Notes: a model not told the origin generated them from the letters alone. Shown: positions 15,112-23,102, counted from the stretch's first letter. The stretch is 38,503 nucleotides of DNA from Rhodospirillaceae bacterium (GCA_029267445.1 JAJUIU010000034.1:1-38503); one strand, 5' to 3'. A program made the numbers and translations.

Positions 15112-15828
15112 ATGGCGGACATCGCCGATGCTCCCCTGGTCCTGATCGTCGAGGATGAGCCCGCCACCCGGGCTCTGCTGGCGAGCTATTTCCACGCGGC
15201 GGGGTTCCTCGTCGCCGAGGCGGAAAGCGGACGCCAGACCCGCGAGGCGATGCTGCGGCAGCCGCCCGACCTCGTGTTGCTGGACATCGAGCTGCCGGAC
15301 TAGGACGGCTTCTCCCTGGCCAAGAGCATCCGGGAGACCTCCAACGTCGGCATCATCATCGTCACGCAGCGGGCCAACGAGGACGACCGGGTCTTCGGGC
15401 TGGAGACCGGTGGCGACGACTACATCACCAAGCCGCCCAACCCGCGTGAGCTTCTGGCACGCGCCCGCAACCTGCTGCGCCGCACGCATCCGACCAAGAT
15501 GCGCCGCGCGGAGGGGGCGGTGCGCCGGTTCGGGGGCTGGACCATGGACCTCGCCCGCCGCCGCCTGATCAGCCCGGAGGGCCAGGAGGTCAGGGTGACG
15601 CGTGGCGAGTTCGAGCTGCTGGCCCTGCTGGTCCGGTCCGGCGGCCGCGTTGTGACCCGCGATCAGCTGATCGACGCGGTCAGCGGCACCGACCGCAACC
15701 CCAACGACCGGACGATCGACGTGCTGGTCAGCCGCCTGCGCCGGAAGATGGGCGACGAGGGGGGCTCCCCCCGCATGATCCTGACCGAGAAGGGGCTGGG
15801 CTACAGGCTCGGCGTCGACGTCGGCTGA
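15112..15828 (+). pseudogene. OmpR/TorR-type response regulator interrupted by an in-frame amber codon
   Basis: One continuous frame encodes a receiver domain and a winged-helix output domain, but codon 64 is TAG (15301-15303). The receiver reads LVLIVEDEPATRALLASYF and phospho-acceptor Asp58 in LVLLDIELPD. It then meets TAG where DEDG or similar is expected, and continues DGFSLAKSIRE... with TGGDDYITKPPNPRELLARARNLL. The output domain has VTRGEFELLALLVRSGGRVVTRDQLIDAV and DVLVSRLRRKMGD. GAG to TAG is one base change; nothing else is broken. No ATG or GTG with a ribosome site lies just after the stop; ATG 15499 or 15544 could give only the DNA-binding part. An upstream in-frame ATG at 15082 is an alternative start. 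It ends inside the convergent kinase gene. Confidence 0.85.
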
Positions 15829-17891
15829 AGCATCGCGGGACCGTCGGCCCCTGTGCTGACGAGCGTCCGCAGATAGTGCTGCAGCGCCTCAACCGACGGA
15901 CCGAACGTGGCGTCGAGGTCCCGCGCGCCGGCGATGGCGCCGGCGTCGTCGCCGGCCTCGGCCAGGCGCTCCGTCTCCCGGCACAGCGCGCCCAGCGGGC
16001 GCAGTCCAACGGTCAGCGCTCCGCTACCGAGCTTGTGGGCGGATTTCGCCAGCGCGTTCAGATCCCGGTCCGCCATCGCCTCGCGCACGGTGGCCAGCGT
16101 CGCGGGAGCCGCCCGCAGGAAGCTCTCGATCACATGGGCGAGGCGGCCGGGCCCCAGCACGCCCAGATGCCCGTCGAGGGTCGGCCGGTCCAGAAGGTCG
16201 GGGCGGGCCGTTCCCGCCCCCGTGGATGCCGGCGTTCCGGTCTGCTCCGGCGGCGGTTCCGCCCGCTTGCCGACCACCTCAGCCAGCACGGCGCGCAGCC
16301 GGTCGCGGTCGACGGGCTTGGCCAGGGCCGTCTGCATGCCGGCGGCCTTGTATCGTGCGGTCTGCGACGGCAGGACATTCGCCGTCATGGCGACGATGGG
16401 CACGGCCGCGGCAACCGGATCGGGAAGGGCGCGGATGCGCCGGGTCGCGGCGGGGCCGCCGAAACCGGGAAGGCGGATGTCCATCAGGATGATGTCGAAC
16501 CCGCCCTTGGCCGCCGCCGCGACCGCGTCGCGGCCGTTGGTCGCCAGGGTCACGCGGTGGCCGTCGCGCTCCAGCAGCGTGCGGGCGAGAAGGGCGCTGA
16601 CCTCGTCATCCTCCACCAGCAGGACGGACAACGCCTGCTTGGCCTGCGCCGGCGTGGCGCTGCCCGAAGAGGGGCGGACGCCGAGATGCGCGTCGATGGC
16701 GCGCAGCATGTCCTCGGCCGACGCCATGATCCGGCGCACATGGTCGCGCTGGTCCGGCGTCAGCGGCGTATCGTCCAGGATCTGCACGAAGCCGAAGATG
16801 CCGTTCAGCGGGGTCCGCAGCTCATGGGCCAGCTCCGCCTGATCGGCGACGCCGCGCCGCTCCGTCAGTTCCACCGCGCGCCTTGCCTCCGCCAGCGCCG
16901 ACTCCGTGCTGCGCAGGCGGGTCGCCTCGGCCAATGCCACCATGCGGAGCGGCCGGTCCCCGACGGTCACGGTGGCGATCCGCGCCACCAGCGTCCGCGA
17001 AGGGCCCGCCGCCGGTGTCAGAACCTGCTCCACCGTCCCCATGGCGGGCAGATCCCGCAGCCAGCGGCCGACAGCCTCGGCCGGCAGTCCGGACAGGATG
17101 TCATCGGCGCCGGCGCTGCGGCCCGTCTCCCGCCCGTCCGCCTCCAGGACCACCATCGGGGTCGGCAGGCCGCGCAGCAGGGCGGCCAGTTCGGCCCTGC
17201 GCCCCTCCCGCGTCTGATCCAGGTCGGTCGCCAAGCGGTCGCGTTCCACAAGTGCTGCGGCGGTCCGGGCCTCCGCCGCGTCGATCGCGGCGGCCAGGGC
17301 GCGCCACTGCAGCTCCCGGACCCGTGCCGCGTAACCGGTCGCGTTCGCAGCCAGACCGGCCAGCAGAACCTCCATCTGCGGCCATGCGCCATTGCCGAAC
17401 TGCGGCATCAGGTGGATCGCCGTGAGCGCGAGCCCCAGGGCCAGCGACTGGCGCGGCGTGCTTGGGAACAGCAGATAGACCAGCAGCAGGATGGACAGCG
17501 CCGCGACATGGGACGCCAGCTCCACGGGCCAGAGCCAGGCGGTGGCCACATGCTGCAGCACCAGCCCCGCCTGCCAGAGCGTCAGCCGGAAGCGCAGCCT
17601 TTCAGGTGCCGGCGGGCCGAGGGTGCTCCAGCCGATCACCAGGGCCGCGATGACAAGCCCGAGCCGCAGCGCCAGCAGCAAGAGCAGCCCGGCGTCCGCC
17701 CCCAGTACGCGCGAATCGACGACTGTGAAACACATCACCACGGCACAGCCGGCGCTCAGCGCGAGGCGCGTCTGACCGACCAGCGCGTCCCACGTGGTCG
17801 TTCCCGGCAGGCTGGACGAAGGATATGTCACGGCGGAGCGGATTCCGGGTGGGGGCGCGGAGACGGTACTGGAAAGCACCGGCGCCATCAT
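15801..17891 (-). CDS. Hybrid sensor histidine kinase-like protein lacking the ATPase domain (HisKA-REC-HPt)
   Basis: A 696-residue membrane protein with about six hydrophobic segments in residues 25-200 and a degenerate PAS-like region. A HisKA helix pair has His356 in AELAHELRTPLNG, a receiver has Asp471 in IILMDIRLPG, and a C-terminal HPt domain has His619 in ALAKSAHKLGSGAL. Only about 60 residues separate His356 from the receiver start (ALSVLLVEDDEV), and no N, G1, F or G2 box is seen, so the catalytic ATP-binding domain is missing. The product could be a phosphatase or a phosphorelay protein fed by another kinase, or a decayed TorS-like kinase. The start is at the tandem ATGs (17889-17891, 17886-17888) after GGGAAG; ATG 17918 is an alternative. 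Its 3' end overlaps the convergent regulator gene by 28 bases. Confidence 0.87.
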   Translation of the reverse strand: MMAPVLSSTVSAPPPGIRSAVTYPSSSLPGTTTWDALVGQTRLALSAGCAVVMCFTVVDSRVLGADAGLLLLLALRLGLVIAALVIGWSTLGPPAPERLRFRLTLWQAGLVLQHVATAWLWPVELASHVAALSILLLVYLLFPSTPRQSLALGLALTAIHLMPQFGNGAWPQMEVLLAGLAANATGYAARVRELQWRALAAAIDAAEARTAAALVERDRLATDLDQTREGRRAELAALLRGLPTPMVVLEADGRETGRSAGADDILSGLPAEAVGRWLRDLPAMGTVEQVLTPAAGPSRTLVARIATVTVGDRPLRMVALAEATRLRSTESALAEARRAVELTERRGVADQAELAHELRTPLNGIFGFVQILDDTPLTPDQRDHVRRIMASAEDMLRAIDAHLGVRPSSGSATPAQAKQALSVLLVEDDEVSALLARTLLERDGHRVTLATNGRDAVAAAAKGGFDIILMDIRLPGFGGPAATRRIRALPDPVAAAVPIVAMTANVLPSQTARYKAAGMQTALAKPVDRDRLRAVLAEVVGKRAEPPPEQTGTPASTGAGTARPDLLDRPTLDGHLGVLGPGRLAHVIESFLRAAPATLATVREAMADRDLNALAKSAHKLGSGALTVGLRPLGALCRETERLAEAGDDAGAIAGARDLDATFGPSVEALQHYLRTLVSTGADGPAMLQPTSTPSL

Positions 17892-18012
17892 ATACTTCCC
17901 AAATAAATCGCGGTCCATGCGGCCGGCACTTGCCCTTATGCTGCCGCGGACGCGCCGCATCATGCGGGTCGCCCGATGAAGGGGCGTCCGTGCCGGTTCC
18001 AGGAGTCCGTCG

Positions 18013-18861
18013 ATGCAGTCCTCCTCCCGCGTTCCCCCGTGCCGCCGTTCCCGGGTGGCGGGATTCGCCATGGCCCTGCTCCTGACCGCGGCGCCCGTGG
18101 CAGCCACCGCCCAAACTGGGGGTGACGAACAGCCGAACGGCGCCACCATCCAGTGGGCGCAGCAGATCCTGGACGATCAGGGCTTCTACCAGGGACGGGC
18201 GCATGGCCGGATGGATGCCGCCACGGCCGCCGCCATCACCGCCTATCAGCGCAAGAACGGCCTGAAGCCGACCGGGCGGCTGGACCGCGCCACCATCGAC
18301 AAGATGCTGGAGACGCGCGAGCCGCCCAAGACCGTGGGCAACCTCGCCGATCCGAACAGCCGCGCGCGCTCGAGCGGGCCGATGCTGCGGGAGGAGGAGG
18401 TCCGTCCCCAGGCGGCCCCGTCCGCGCCGGGTGTCGAGCGTGGCGAGGGGGCCGAACAGTCGACCCTGGGCGGCCCGGTGTCACCCGGTGCCGCGCCCGG
18501 CCCGCCCGCCCCGGCGGCGCGCCCGGCGGCCCGGGTGGAGGCGCCTGCGGGTGGCGAGGGCGCGCAGCCCACGGCGGCCCCGCGCAGCAGTGTTGCCGTG
18601 GAGGGCGGGGAGTCGGCCGGGACCGACCTGCGCGCGCTGCTTCCGATGAATGTCGTCCGGTACGCGTTGCTGGGCATCGTCGGCGTCATCGTGCTGGGCA
18701 TGGCCTTCGTCTGGTGGTCGGGCGGGCGCCGGTCGCGGTCCCCCGCGAAGACCCGGCGCGCCGCGCCGGCGGCGCCGGGCAGGGCCGAGCCCACGCTTGG
18801 CAGGAAGGAACCGGGCCTGAGGGCGGACCCAGGCGGCGGGCTGCGCGCCGGCCGCCGCTGA
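18013..18861 (+). CDS. Membrane-anchored peptidoglycan-binding domain protein
   Basis: The 282-residue protein starts with a signal-like segment (RVAGFAMALLLTAAPVAATAQ). A PG_binding_1 domain follows at about residues 50-100 (WAQQILDDQGFYQGRAHGRMDAATAAAITAYQRKNGLKPTGRLDRATIDKML), then about 110 residues of Pro/Ala/Gly-rich linker. A transmembrane helix (YALLGIVGVIVLGMAFVWW, near residue 220) and an Arg-rich tail end it. With signal peptide, periplasmic wall-binding domain and a tail on the other side, it may tether the membrane to the wall or sense it. The ribosome site AGGAG lies 7 bases before ATG. It diverges from the kinase-like gene. No enzymatic domain is present. Confidence 0.8.
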   Translation: MQSSSRVPPCRRSRVAGFAMALLLTAAPVAATAQTGGDEQPNGATIQWAQQILDDQGFYQGRAHGRMDAATAAAITAYQRKNGLKPTGRLDRATIDKMLETREPPKTVGNLADPNSRARSSGPMLREEEVRPQAAPSAPGVERGEGAEQSTLGGPVSPGAAPGPPAPAARPAARVEAPAGGEGAQPTAAPRSSVAVEGGESAGTDLRALLPMNVVRYALLGIVGVIVLGMAFVWWSGGRRSRSPAKTRRAAPAAPGRAEPTLGRKEPGLRADPGGGLRAGRR

Positions 18862-18906
18862 GGCCCCGCGGGTCACGTCGTTTCCGGCGGACGCCCGTCC
18901 GCAAGC

Positions 18907-18920
18907 GATTCGTGCGAATC
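18907..18920. promoter_or_regulatory. Inverted repeat upstream of the amino acid dehydrogenase gene
   Basis: GATTCG-TG-CGAATC is a perfect 6-bp inverted repeat with a 2-base centre in the 175-base gap before the gene at 19037. It has the same geometry (6-2-6, TG centre) as the one at 10571-10584 but a different sequence. A repressor or Lrp-type site is possible; no -10/-35 pair is obvious next to it. Confidence 0.4.
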
Positions 18921-19036
18921 AACGCCTGACAACGAAATCGACCCCGGCACGGCTGGGGAAATAAAATGTCGCCAACGGATAAGGGTCCGTGGCGCAGCCG
19001 ATCCGGCGCGCGGGGCCCAACGGCAGGAGACGACCG

Positions 19037-20143
19037 ATGGCGGATGGCGCGGTGACCGGAAACGTTTTCGGCGCGACGGATTTCGACGATCACGAGCTTG
19101 TTGTGTTCGGCCGCGACAAGGACAGCGGCCTGAAGGCGATCGTCGCGGTGCATGACACGGCACTCGGCCCCGCCTGCGGTGGCTGCCGCATGTGGCCCTA
19201 CGCGACCGAGGCGGAGGCGGTGCGCGACGTGCTGCGGCTGTCGCGCGGCATGAGCTACAAGAACGCCATGGCAGGCCTCCCCCTCGGCGGGGGCAAGTCC
19301 GTTATCATCGGCGACAGCCGGACGGGCAAGAGCGAGGCTCTGCTGCGCGCCTTCGGCCGGGTGGTGGACAGCCTCGGCGGCCGCTACATCGCGGCGGAGG
19401 ATGTCGGGATCACGGTCGCAGACGTCCATGTCATGGGCCAGGAGACCCGTCACGTGGCCGGCCTGAACAAGGGCCATGACGCCAGCGGCGACCCGTCGCC
19501 CTTCACCGCCTACGGCGTCTATCTCGGGATCAAGGCCGCCGTCCGGCACAAGCTTGGTGCCGAATCCCTGAAGGGCGTGCGCGTCGCCGTGCAGGGCCTG
19601 GGGAATGTCGGCGGGCATCTGGTCCGGCGGCTGGCGGATGAGGGGGCCGTGCTGACGGTCAGCGACATCCATGCCGAAACGGTGGCGCGGGTCGTCGACG
19701 CGTGCGGCGCCACGGCGGTCGATCCGGCCCGCATCCACGCGGCGGACGTCGACGTCTTCGCCCCGTGCGCCCTGGGTGCCGTCATCAATCCGGAAAGCCT
19801 GGACGCGCTGAAGGCCGGCATCGTCGCGGGCGGTGCGAACAACCAGCTCTCCACCGACGCGATGGGGGCGGCGCTGCGGCAGCGCGGCGTGCTCTACGCC
19901 CCGGATTACGTCATCAACGCCGGCGGCATCATCAACGTGGCCGGCGAGGTGCTGCACGGCTACGACCGCGCCGAGGTGCTGCGCCAGGTGGAGCGCATCC
20001 CGGCGACGCTGACGGACATCTTCCGCCGGGCGGAGCGGGAGGATCGTCCCACCAGCGCCATCGCCGACGAGATGGCGCGCGAGCGGCTGGCCGCGGCGCG
20101 GGCGGCGAAGCGCAACCCGGCCCTGGCGCGGGTGGCGGAGTAG
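19037..20143 (+). CDS. Leu/Val/Phe dehydrogenase family (amino acid dehydrogenase)
   Basis: This family reversibly deaminates branched-chain or aromatic amino acids with NAD. The 368-residue protein has the catalytic region GPACGGCRMWPYATEAEAVRDVLRLSRGMSYKNAMAGLPLGGGKSVI with Lys75 and Lys87, AAEDVGITVADVHVMGQETRHVAGL, and the Rossmann motif VAVQGLGNVGGHLVRRLAD. NADH-binding DVDVFAPCALGAVIN and GGANNQL, and VINAGGIINVAGE complete it. It matches leucine dehydrogenase layout; substrate choice among Leu, Val and Phe cannot be read off. The ATG at 19037 has an AGGAG site 8 bases upstream; an earlier in-frame start at 18989 is less likely. The topoisomerase gene follows after 68 bases on the same strand. 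Confidence 0.92.
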   Translation: MADGAVTGNVFGATDFDDHELVVFGRDKDSGLKAIVAVHDTALGPACGGCRMWPYATEAEAVRDVLRLSRGMSYKNAMAGLPLGGGKSVIIGDSRTGKSEALLRAFGRVVDSLGGRYIAAEDVGITVADVHVMGQETRHVAGLNKGHDASGDPSPFTAYGVYLGIKAAVRHKLGAESLKGVRVAVQGLGNVGGHLVRRLADEGAVLTVSDIHAETVARVVDACGATAVDPARIHAADVDVFAPCALGAVINPESLDALKAGIVAGGANNQLSTDAMGAALRQRGVLYAPDYVINAGGIINVAGEVLHGYDRAEVLRQVERIPATLTDIFRRAEREDRPTSAIADEMARERLAAARAAKRNPALARVAE

Positions 20144-20211
20144 CGGGCGCGACGATCGCCGCCGCCGGCTGTTTGCGGACGATCCGGAACAGCTGGCGCG
20201 GCATCGTTTCC

Positions 20212-21276
20212 TTGACACTCGAAGAGCAGGCGGCCGAGGAGGCCGATCTCCGCTACGTCAATGACGACGAGCCGGGCATCCGCCGGCTGAAGGCGGGCAA
20301 ATCCTTCCGCTATGTCGATCCGGAGGGGCGGCCGATCCGCGACGCCGCGACCCTGGACCGGGTCCGCGGGCTCGCGATCCCGCCCGCCTATACCGATGTC
20401 TGGATCTGCGCCGATCCCGCCGGGCACATCCAGGCGACGGGCCGCGACGCGCGGGGACGCAAGCAGTACCGCTACCACCCCCGCTGGACCGAGGTGCGGG
20501 ACGCGAACAAGTTCGAACGCCTCCTGGCCTTCGCCCGCGCCCTGCCGCGCATCCGCGACCGCGTGGACGCCGAAATGCGCGGCACGGCGCTGAGCCGGGA
20601 GCGGGTGCTGGCCTGCGTCGTCCGTCTACTGGACACCACCCTGATCCGCATCGGCAACGACAGCTACGCCAAGGAGAACAAGAGCTTCGGCCTCACCACC
20701 CTGCGCGACCGCCATGTCCGGATCGACGCCGGGCAGATCCGCTTCGCCTTCACGGGCAAGAGCGGCAAGGAATGGAAGCTGCAGCTGAAGGACCGCCGCC
20801 TCGCCAAATTGGTGAAGGCCTGCCAGGACGTGCCGGGCCAGCGCCTGTTCCAGTACTACGACGACGGGGGCGGGCGCCACCCGGTCACCTCAGGCGAGGT
20901 CAACGCCTACATCCGCGAGGCGGCCGGCGACGACTTCAGCGCCAAGGATTTCCGCACCTGGGCGGGCACGGTGCTGGCGGCCCATGCCCTGGAGGCCATG
21001 GAGGAGGTGGACACCCGGACACGGCGCAAGCGGAACCTGACCGAGGCGATCCGGCGGGTCGCCGCGCGGCTGGGGAACACGCCGGCCGTCTGCCGCCGCT
21101 GCTACGTGCATCCGGAGATCGGCAACGCCTATCTGGATGGCGCGCTGGCCGAACAGGTCCGCGAGGAGGCGGCGCGGACGCTGCGGGAGGAGCTGCCGGG
21201 CCTGACGCCGGAGGAGGCCGTGGTCACCGGCTTCCTGGAGCGCAGGCTGGCCTCCGCCGGTAGTGGTACCCCCTGA
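20212..21276 (+). CDS. DNA topoisomerase IB (poxvirus type)
   Basis: A type IB enzyme relaxes supercoils by a tyrosine-linked nick. The 354-residue protein has the bacterial IB N-terminal domain (DLRYVNDDEPGIRRLKAGKSFRYVD, IPPAYTDVWICADPAGHIQATGRDARGRKQYRYHPRW) and the catalytic core: ARG-type motif LIRIGNDSYAKENKSFGLTTLRDRHV, FAFTGKSGKEWKLQLKD, SAKDFRTWAGTVLAA, and the nucleophile Tyr298 in CRRCYVHPEI. The start is taken as TTG 20212 (MTLEEQAAEEADLRYV); there is no ATG/GTG at a suitable place upstream in frame, and the N-terminus is not certain. It lies shortly after the dehydrogenase gene on the same strand. Confidence 0.93.
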   Translation: MTLEEQAAEEADLRYVNDDEPGIRRLKAGKSFRYVDPEGRPIRDAATLDRVRGLAIPPAYTDVWICADPAGHIQATGRDARGRKQYRYHPRWTEVRDANKFERLLAFARALPRIRDRVDAEMRGTALSRERVLACVVRLLDTTLIRIGNDSYAKENKSFGLTTLRDRHVRIDAGQIRFAFTGKSGKEWKLQLKDRRLAKLVKACQDVPGQRLFQYYDDGGGRHPVTSGEVNAYIREAAGDDFSAKDFRTWAGTVLAAHALEAMEEVDTRTRRKRNLTEAIRRVAARLGNTPAVCRRCYVHPEIGNAYLDGALAEQVREEAARTLREELPGLTPEEAVVTGFLERRLASAGSGTP

Positions 21277-21288
21277 TGTCAACGCAGC

Positions 21289-21317
21289 ATGACAGGACGC
21301 CGCGCGCGCCTTACAAT
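21289..21317 (+). promoter_or_regulatory. Sigma70-type promoter for the gene at 21362
   Basis: ATGACA (21289-21294) and TACAAT (21312-21317) are exactly 17 bases apart and match the -35 and -10 consensus at 5 positions each. Transcription would start near 21324, about 38 bases before the ATG at 21362. Confidence 0.65.
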
Positions 21318-21361
21318 GCGACCCCGACGGCGCTGGGCCGGGACGAAGTGCGGGTGACGGG

Positions 21362-21748
21362 ATGCGGGAGCTGCGCGCCATCAGCTTCACGGAACGGGAA
21401 CTGACGACGGCGCTGATCGAGTTCAGCGGCCGGCTCAAGCGCAAGCTGCCCGTCGGCACCGTCATGGACGCCAAGATCAATTCGGAAGCGCCGATCAAGA
21501 TCGTCCTGCCGATCCAGGACGACTACGGCGAGATGAAGGAAATCCCCTACAGCGAGATGGAGGTCGCCGCCGCCCTGGTGCATTACTGCATGGGACGGAA
21601 GGTCCGGCTGCCGGCGCGGGGGGAGAAGATCATCCAGATCATCGCGGGCCAGCCCACCCTCGTGATCTGGATTCCGGACGGCTCCACCGGCGGCCCCTCC
21701 AAGGCCGCCCTGGTCAAGCGCCTGAAGGCGACGGCCGCCGCGCGGTGA
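21362..21748 (+). CDS. Hypothetical protein, 128 residues, family not recognised
   Basis: A soluble protein with no signal peptide or membrane helix. It begins MRELRAISFTERELTTALIEF and continues with a basic stretch (SGRLKRKLPVGTV), alternating strands (IKIVLPIQDDYGEMKEIPYSEMEVAAALVHY) and a C-terminal strand (PTLVIWIPDG) before a Lys/Arg/Ala tail. The pattern suggests a small alpha/beta domain; the MKEIPYSEMEV segment could be a binding surface. It has its own good promoter upstream. I would guess it is a conserved Rhodospirillales protein, but no function can be given. Confidence 0.75.
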   Translation: MRELRAISFTERELTTALIEFSGRLKRKLPVGTVMDAKINSEAPIKIVLPIQDDYGEMKEIPYSEMEVAAALVHYCMGRKVRLPARGEKIIQIIAGQPTLVIWIPDGSTGGPSKAALVKRLKATAAAR

Positions 21749-21882
21749 CCGCTGCCGTCCGGGCGCCGGGCCGCCATTGACAGGCGCCCGCCGTTCCGGC
21801 AGTTGGAGGCCCGAACTCGCGGATGCCCCCTTCGGGGTCCTCCGCCCGTGCCACGCGATCCCGTGCCTTCGAGGACACTTCG

Positions 21883-22629
21883 ATGACGTCTGCCGCCAAC
21901 CAGTCCGGCGCTCCCCAGCTTCCGCTGTTCTACCGCGATCCGATCCCCGTGGACGTGAACCGGCACCGCGACTGGAAGATCAAGCAGACCCGGTCCTTCG
22001 CCTATGCCGCCCGCACGAACGCGATCCCCATCGTGGCGGAGGAGTTCCCCTCGCTGCACGCGCACTACCCGATCGTCTTCAGCAACGGCGAACGTCCGGC
22101 GGCCCTGGCCCTCGTCGGGCTGCGCCCGCAGGTGAACCTGCATGTCGACGCCGAGGGCAACTGGCGCAAGGGCTATCCGATCCCGGCCTATGTCCGCCGC
22201 TATCCGTTCATCCTGATGGAAAGCCCGGACCGCGACCGTCTGATCCTGTGCATGGAGGAGGACCCGGCGGTGGTGGCGCCCGACGGCGAAATCCCGCTGT
22301 TCGACGGCGAGCAGGCCGCCCAGGGCGGCAATGACGCCCTCAACTTCTGCGCCTCGTTCAACCAGGCCGCCCAGGTCACCCAGGCCTTTTGCGACGCGTT
22401 GAAGGAGAAGGGCATCCTGGTCGACCAGCGGGCCGACGTGGTGACGCCCGACAAGCAGCGCCTGTCCCTGGCCGGCTTCAGCGTCGTGGACGAGAACAAG
22501 CTGAACGAGCTGCCGGACGAGGTCATCCTCGACTGGCGCAAGAAGAACTGGCTCGGCCTGATCTACACGCACCTTCTGTCGCTGAACCGCTGGAACGAGC
22601 TGATCGAGCGGGCGACGGAAAAGGCCTGA
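21883..22629 (+). CDS. SapC family protein
   Basis: The 248-residue protein matches the SapC family: LPLFYRDPIPVDVNRHRDWKIKQTRSFAYAARTNAIPIVAEEFP, YPIVFSNGERPAALALVGLRPQVNLHVDAEGNWRKGYPIPAYVRRYPFIL, and LCMEEDP. Many SapC homologues are annotated from an S-layer-linked protein of Campylobacter; the biochemical role is not settled. No signal peptide is present, so it is likely cytoplasmic here. The ATG at 21883 follows GAGGA with an 8-base spacer and gives the expected family N-terminus. It stands about 130 bases after the previous gene. Confidence 0.88.
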   Translation: MTSAANQSGAPQLPLFYRDPIPVDVNRHRDWKIKQTRSFAYAARTNAIPIVAEEFPSLHAHYPIVFSNGERPAALALVGLRPQVNLHVDAEGNWRKGYPIPAYVRRYPFILMESPDRDRLILCMEEDPAVVAPDGEIPLFDGEQAAQGGNDALNFCASFNQAAQVTQAFCDALKEKGILVDQRADVVTPDKQRLSLAGFSVVDENKLNELPDEVILDWRKKNWLGLIYTHLLSLNRWNELIERATEKA

Positions 22630-22655
22630 TCGCGCGGCGCCGCGCATCCTTCCGC

Positions 22656-22673
22656 GTTACACATGCGTTACAC
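22656..22673 (+). promoter_or_regulatory. Direct repeat GTTACAC-N4-GTTACAC, OmpR/PhoB-type operator candidate
   Basis: Two identical 7-mers GTTACAC (22656-22662 and 22667-22673) are separated by 4 bases, i.e. one per helical turn (11-bp period; the repeat is in fact 9 bases, GCGTTACAC). This 7-4-7 layout is that of OmpR/PhoB-type response regulator boxes. TATAGT at 22706-22711 could be the -10 element of the promoter for the gene at 22743, putting the repeat near -65 to -45, where an activator would sit. The binding protein is unknown. Confidence 0.55.
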
Positions 22674-22742
22674 GCGGAGATGATGCGCGGCCCGCCGGGT
22701 CACGTTATAGTCGTGGCAAAGGATTCTCTGGAGGTCTCGATC

Positions 22743-23063
22743 ATGCAGTCCAGCGCCAAGTCCCGTCGCGTGTTCCTCCGCGCCGCAGCCCTGGCCGGCG
22801 CCGGTGTCGGCGCGGTCGCCGCCGGACCGGCCCTCGCGTTCCGTCTGCTGCCGGCCGACGATTACGCCGCCATGATCGAGAACGCCTGCACCGACGAGAC
22901 GCAGGTCCACGCGAAGATCCTGTCCGACGTGCAGAAGGAGCTGGGCATCCAACTGACCGAGGACGAGGCGCAGCAGGTGCTGAAGCAGATGCGCTGCCCG
23001 TTCTGCGGCTGCAACATGCTGGAGGCGGCCAAGTCCGCCACGCCGACCCAGCCGGGCTTCTGA
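22743..23063 (+). CDS. Small Tat-exported protein with a CPFCGC motif
   Basis: The 106-residue protein starts with a twin-arginine signal (SRRVFLRAAALAGAGVGAVAAGPALA; SRRxFL is the Tat motif), cleaved probably after ALA near residue 32. The mature part is about 74 residues, contains a helical region (DETQVHAKILSDVQKELGIQLTEDEAQQVLKQM) and then RCPFCGCNML, with three cysteines in CxxCxC spacing. Tat export suggests a folded protein or a bound cofactor. CxxCxC could hold a metal or act in redox. I know no named family. GGAGG lies 8 bases before ATG. It has its own promoter region with the GTTACAC repeat. Confidence 0.78.
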   Translation: MQSSAKSRRVFLRAAALAGAGVGAVAAGPALAFRLLPADDYAAMIENACTDETQVHAKILSDVQKELGIQLTEDEAQQVLKQMRCPFCGCNMLEAAKSATPTQPGF

Positions 23064-23102
23064 TCTCCCAAGGCCGGGGCGGCACCGCCGCCCCCGCAGA
23101 CG

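Noticed and set aside
15876-17906. 676-codon plus-strand open frame opposite the kinase-like gene
   Set aside because: Composition (Arg/Gln/Gly-rich, no domain) marks it as antisense shadow. The minus strand has clear HisKA, receiver and HPt domains.
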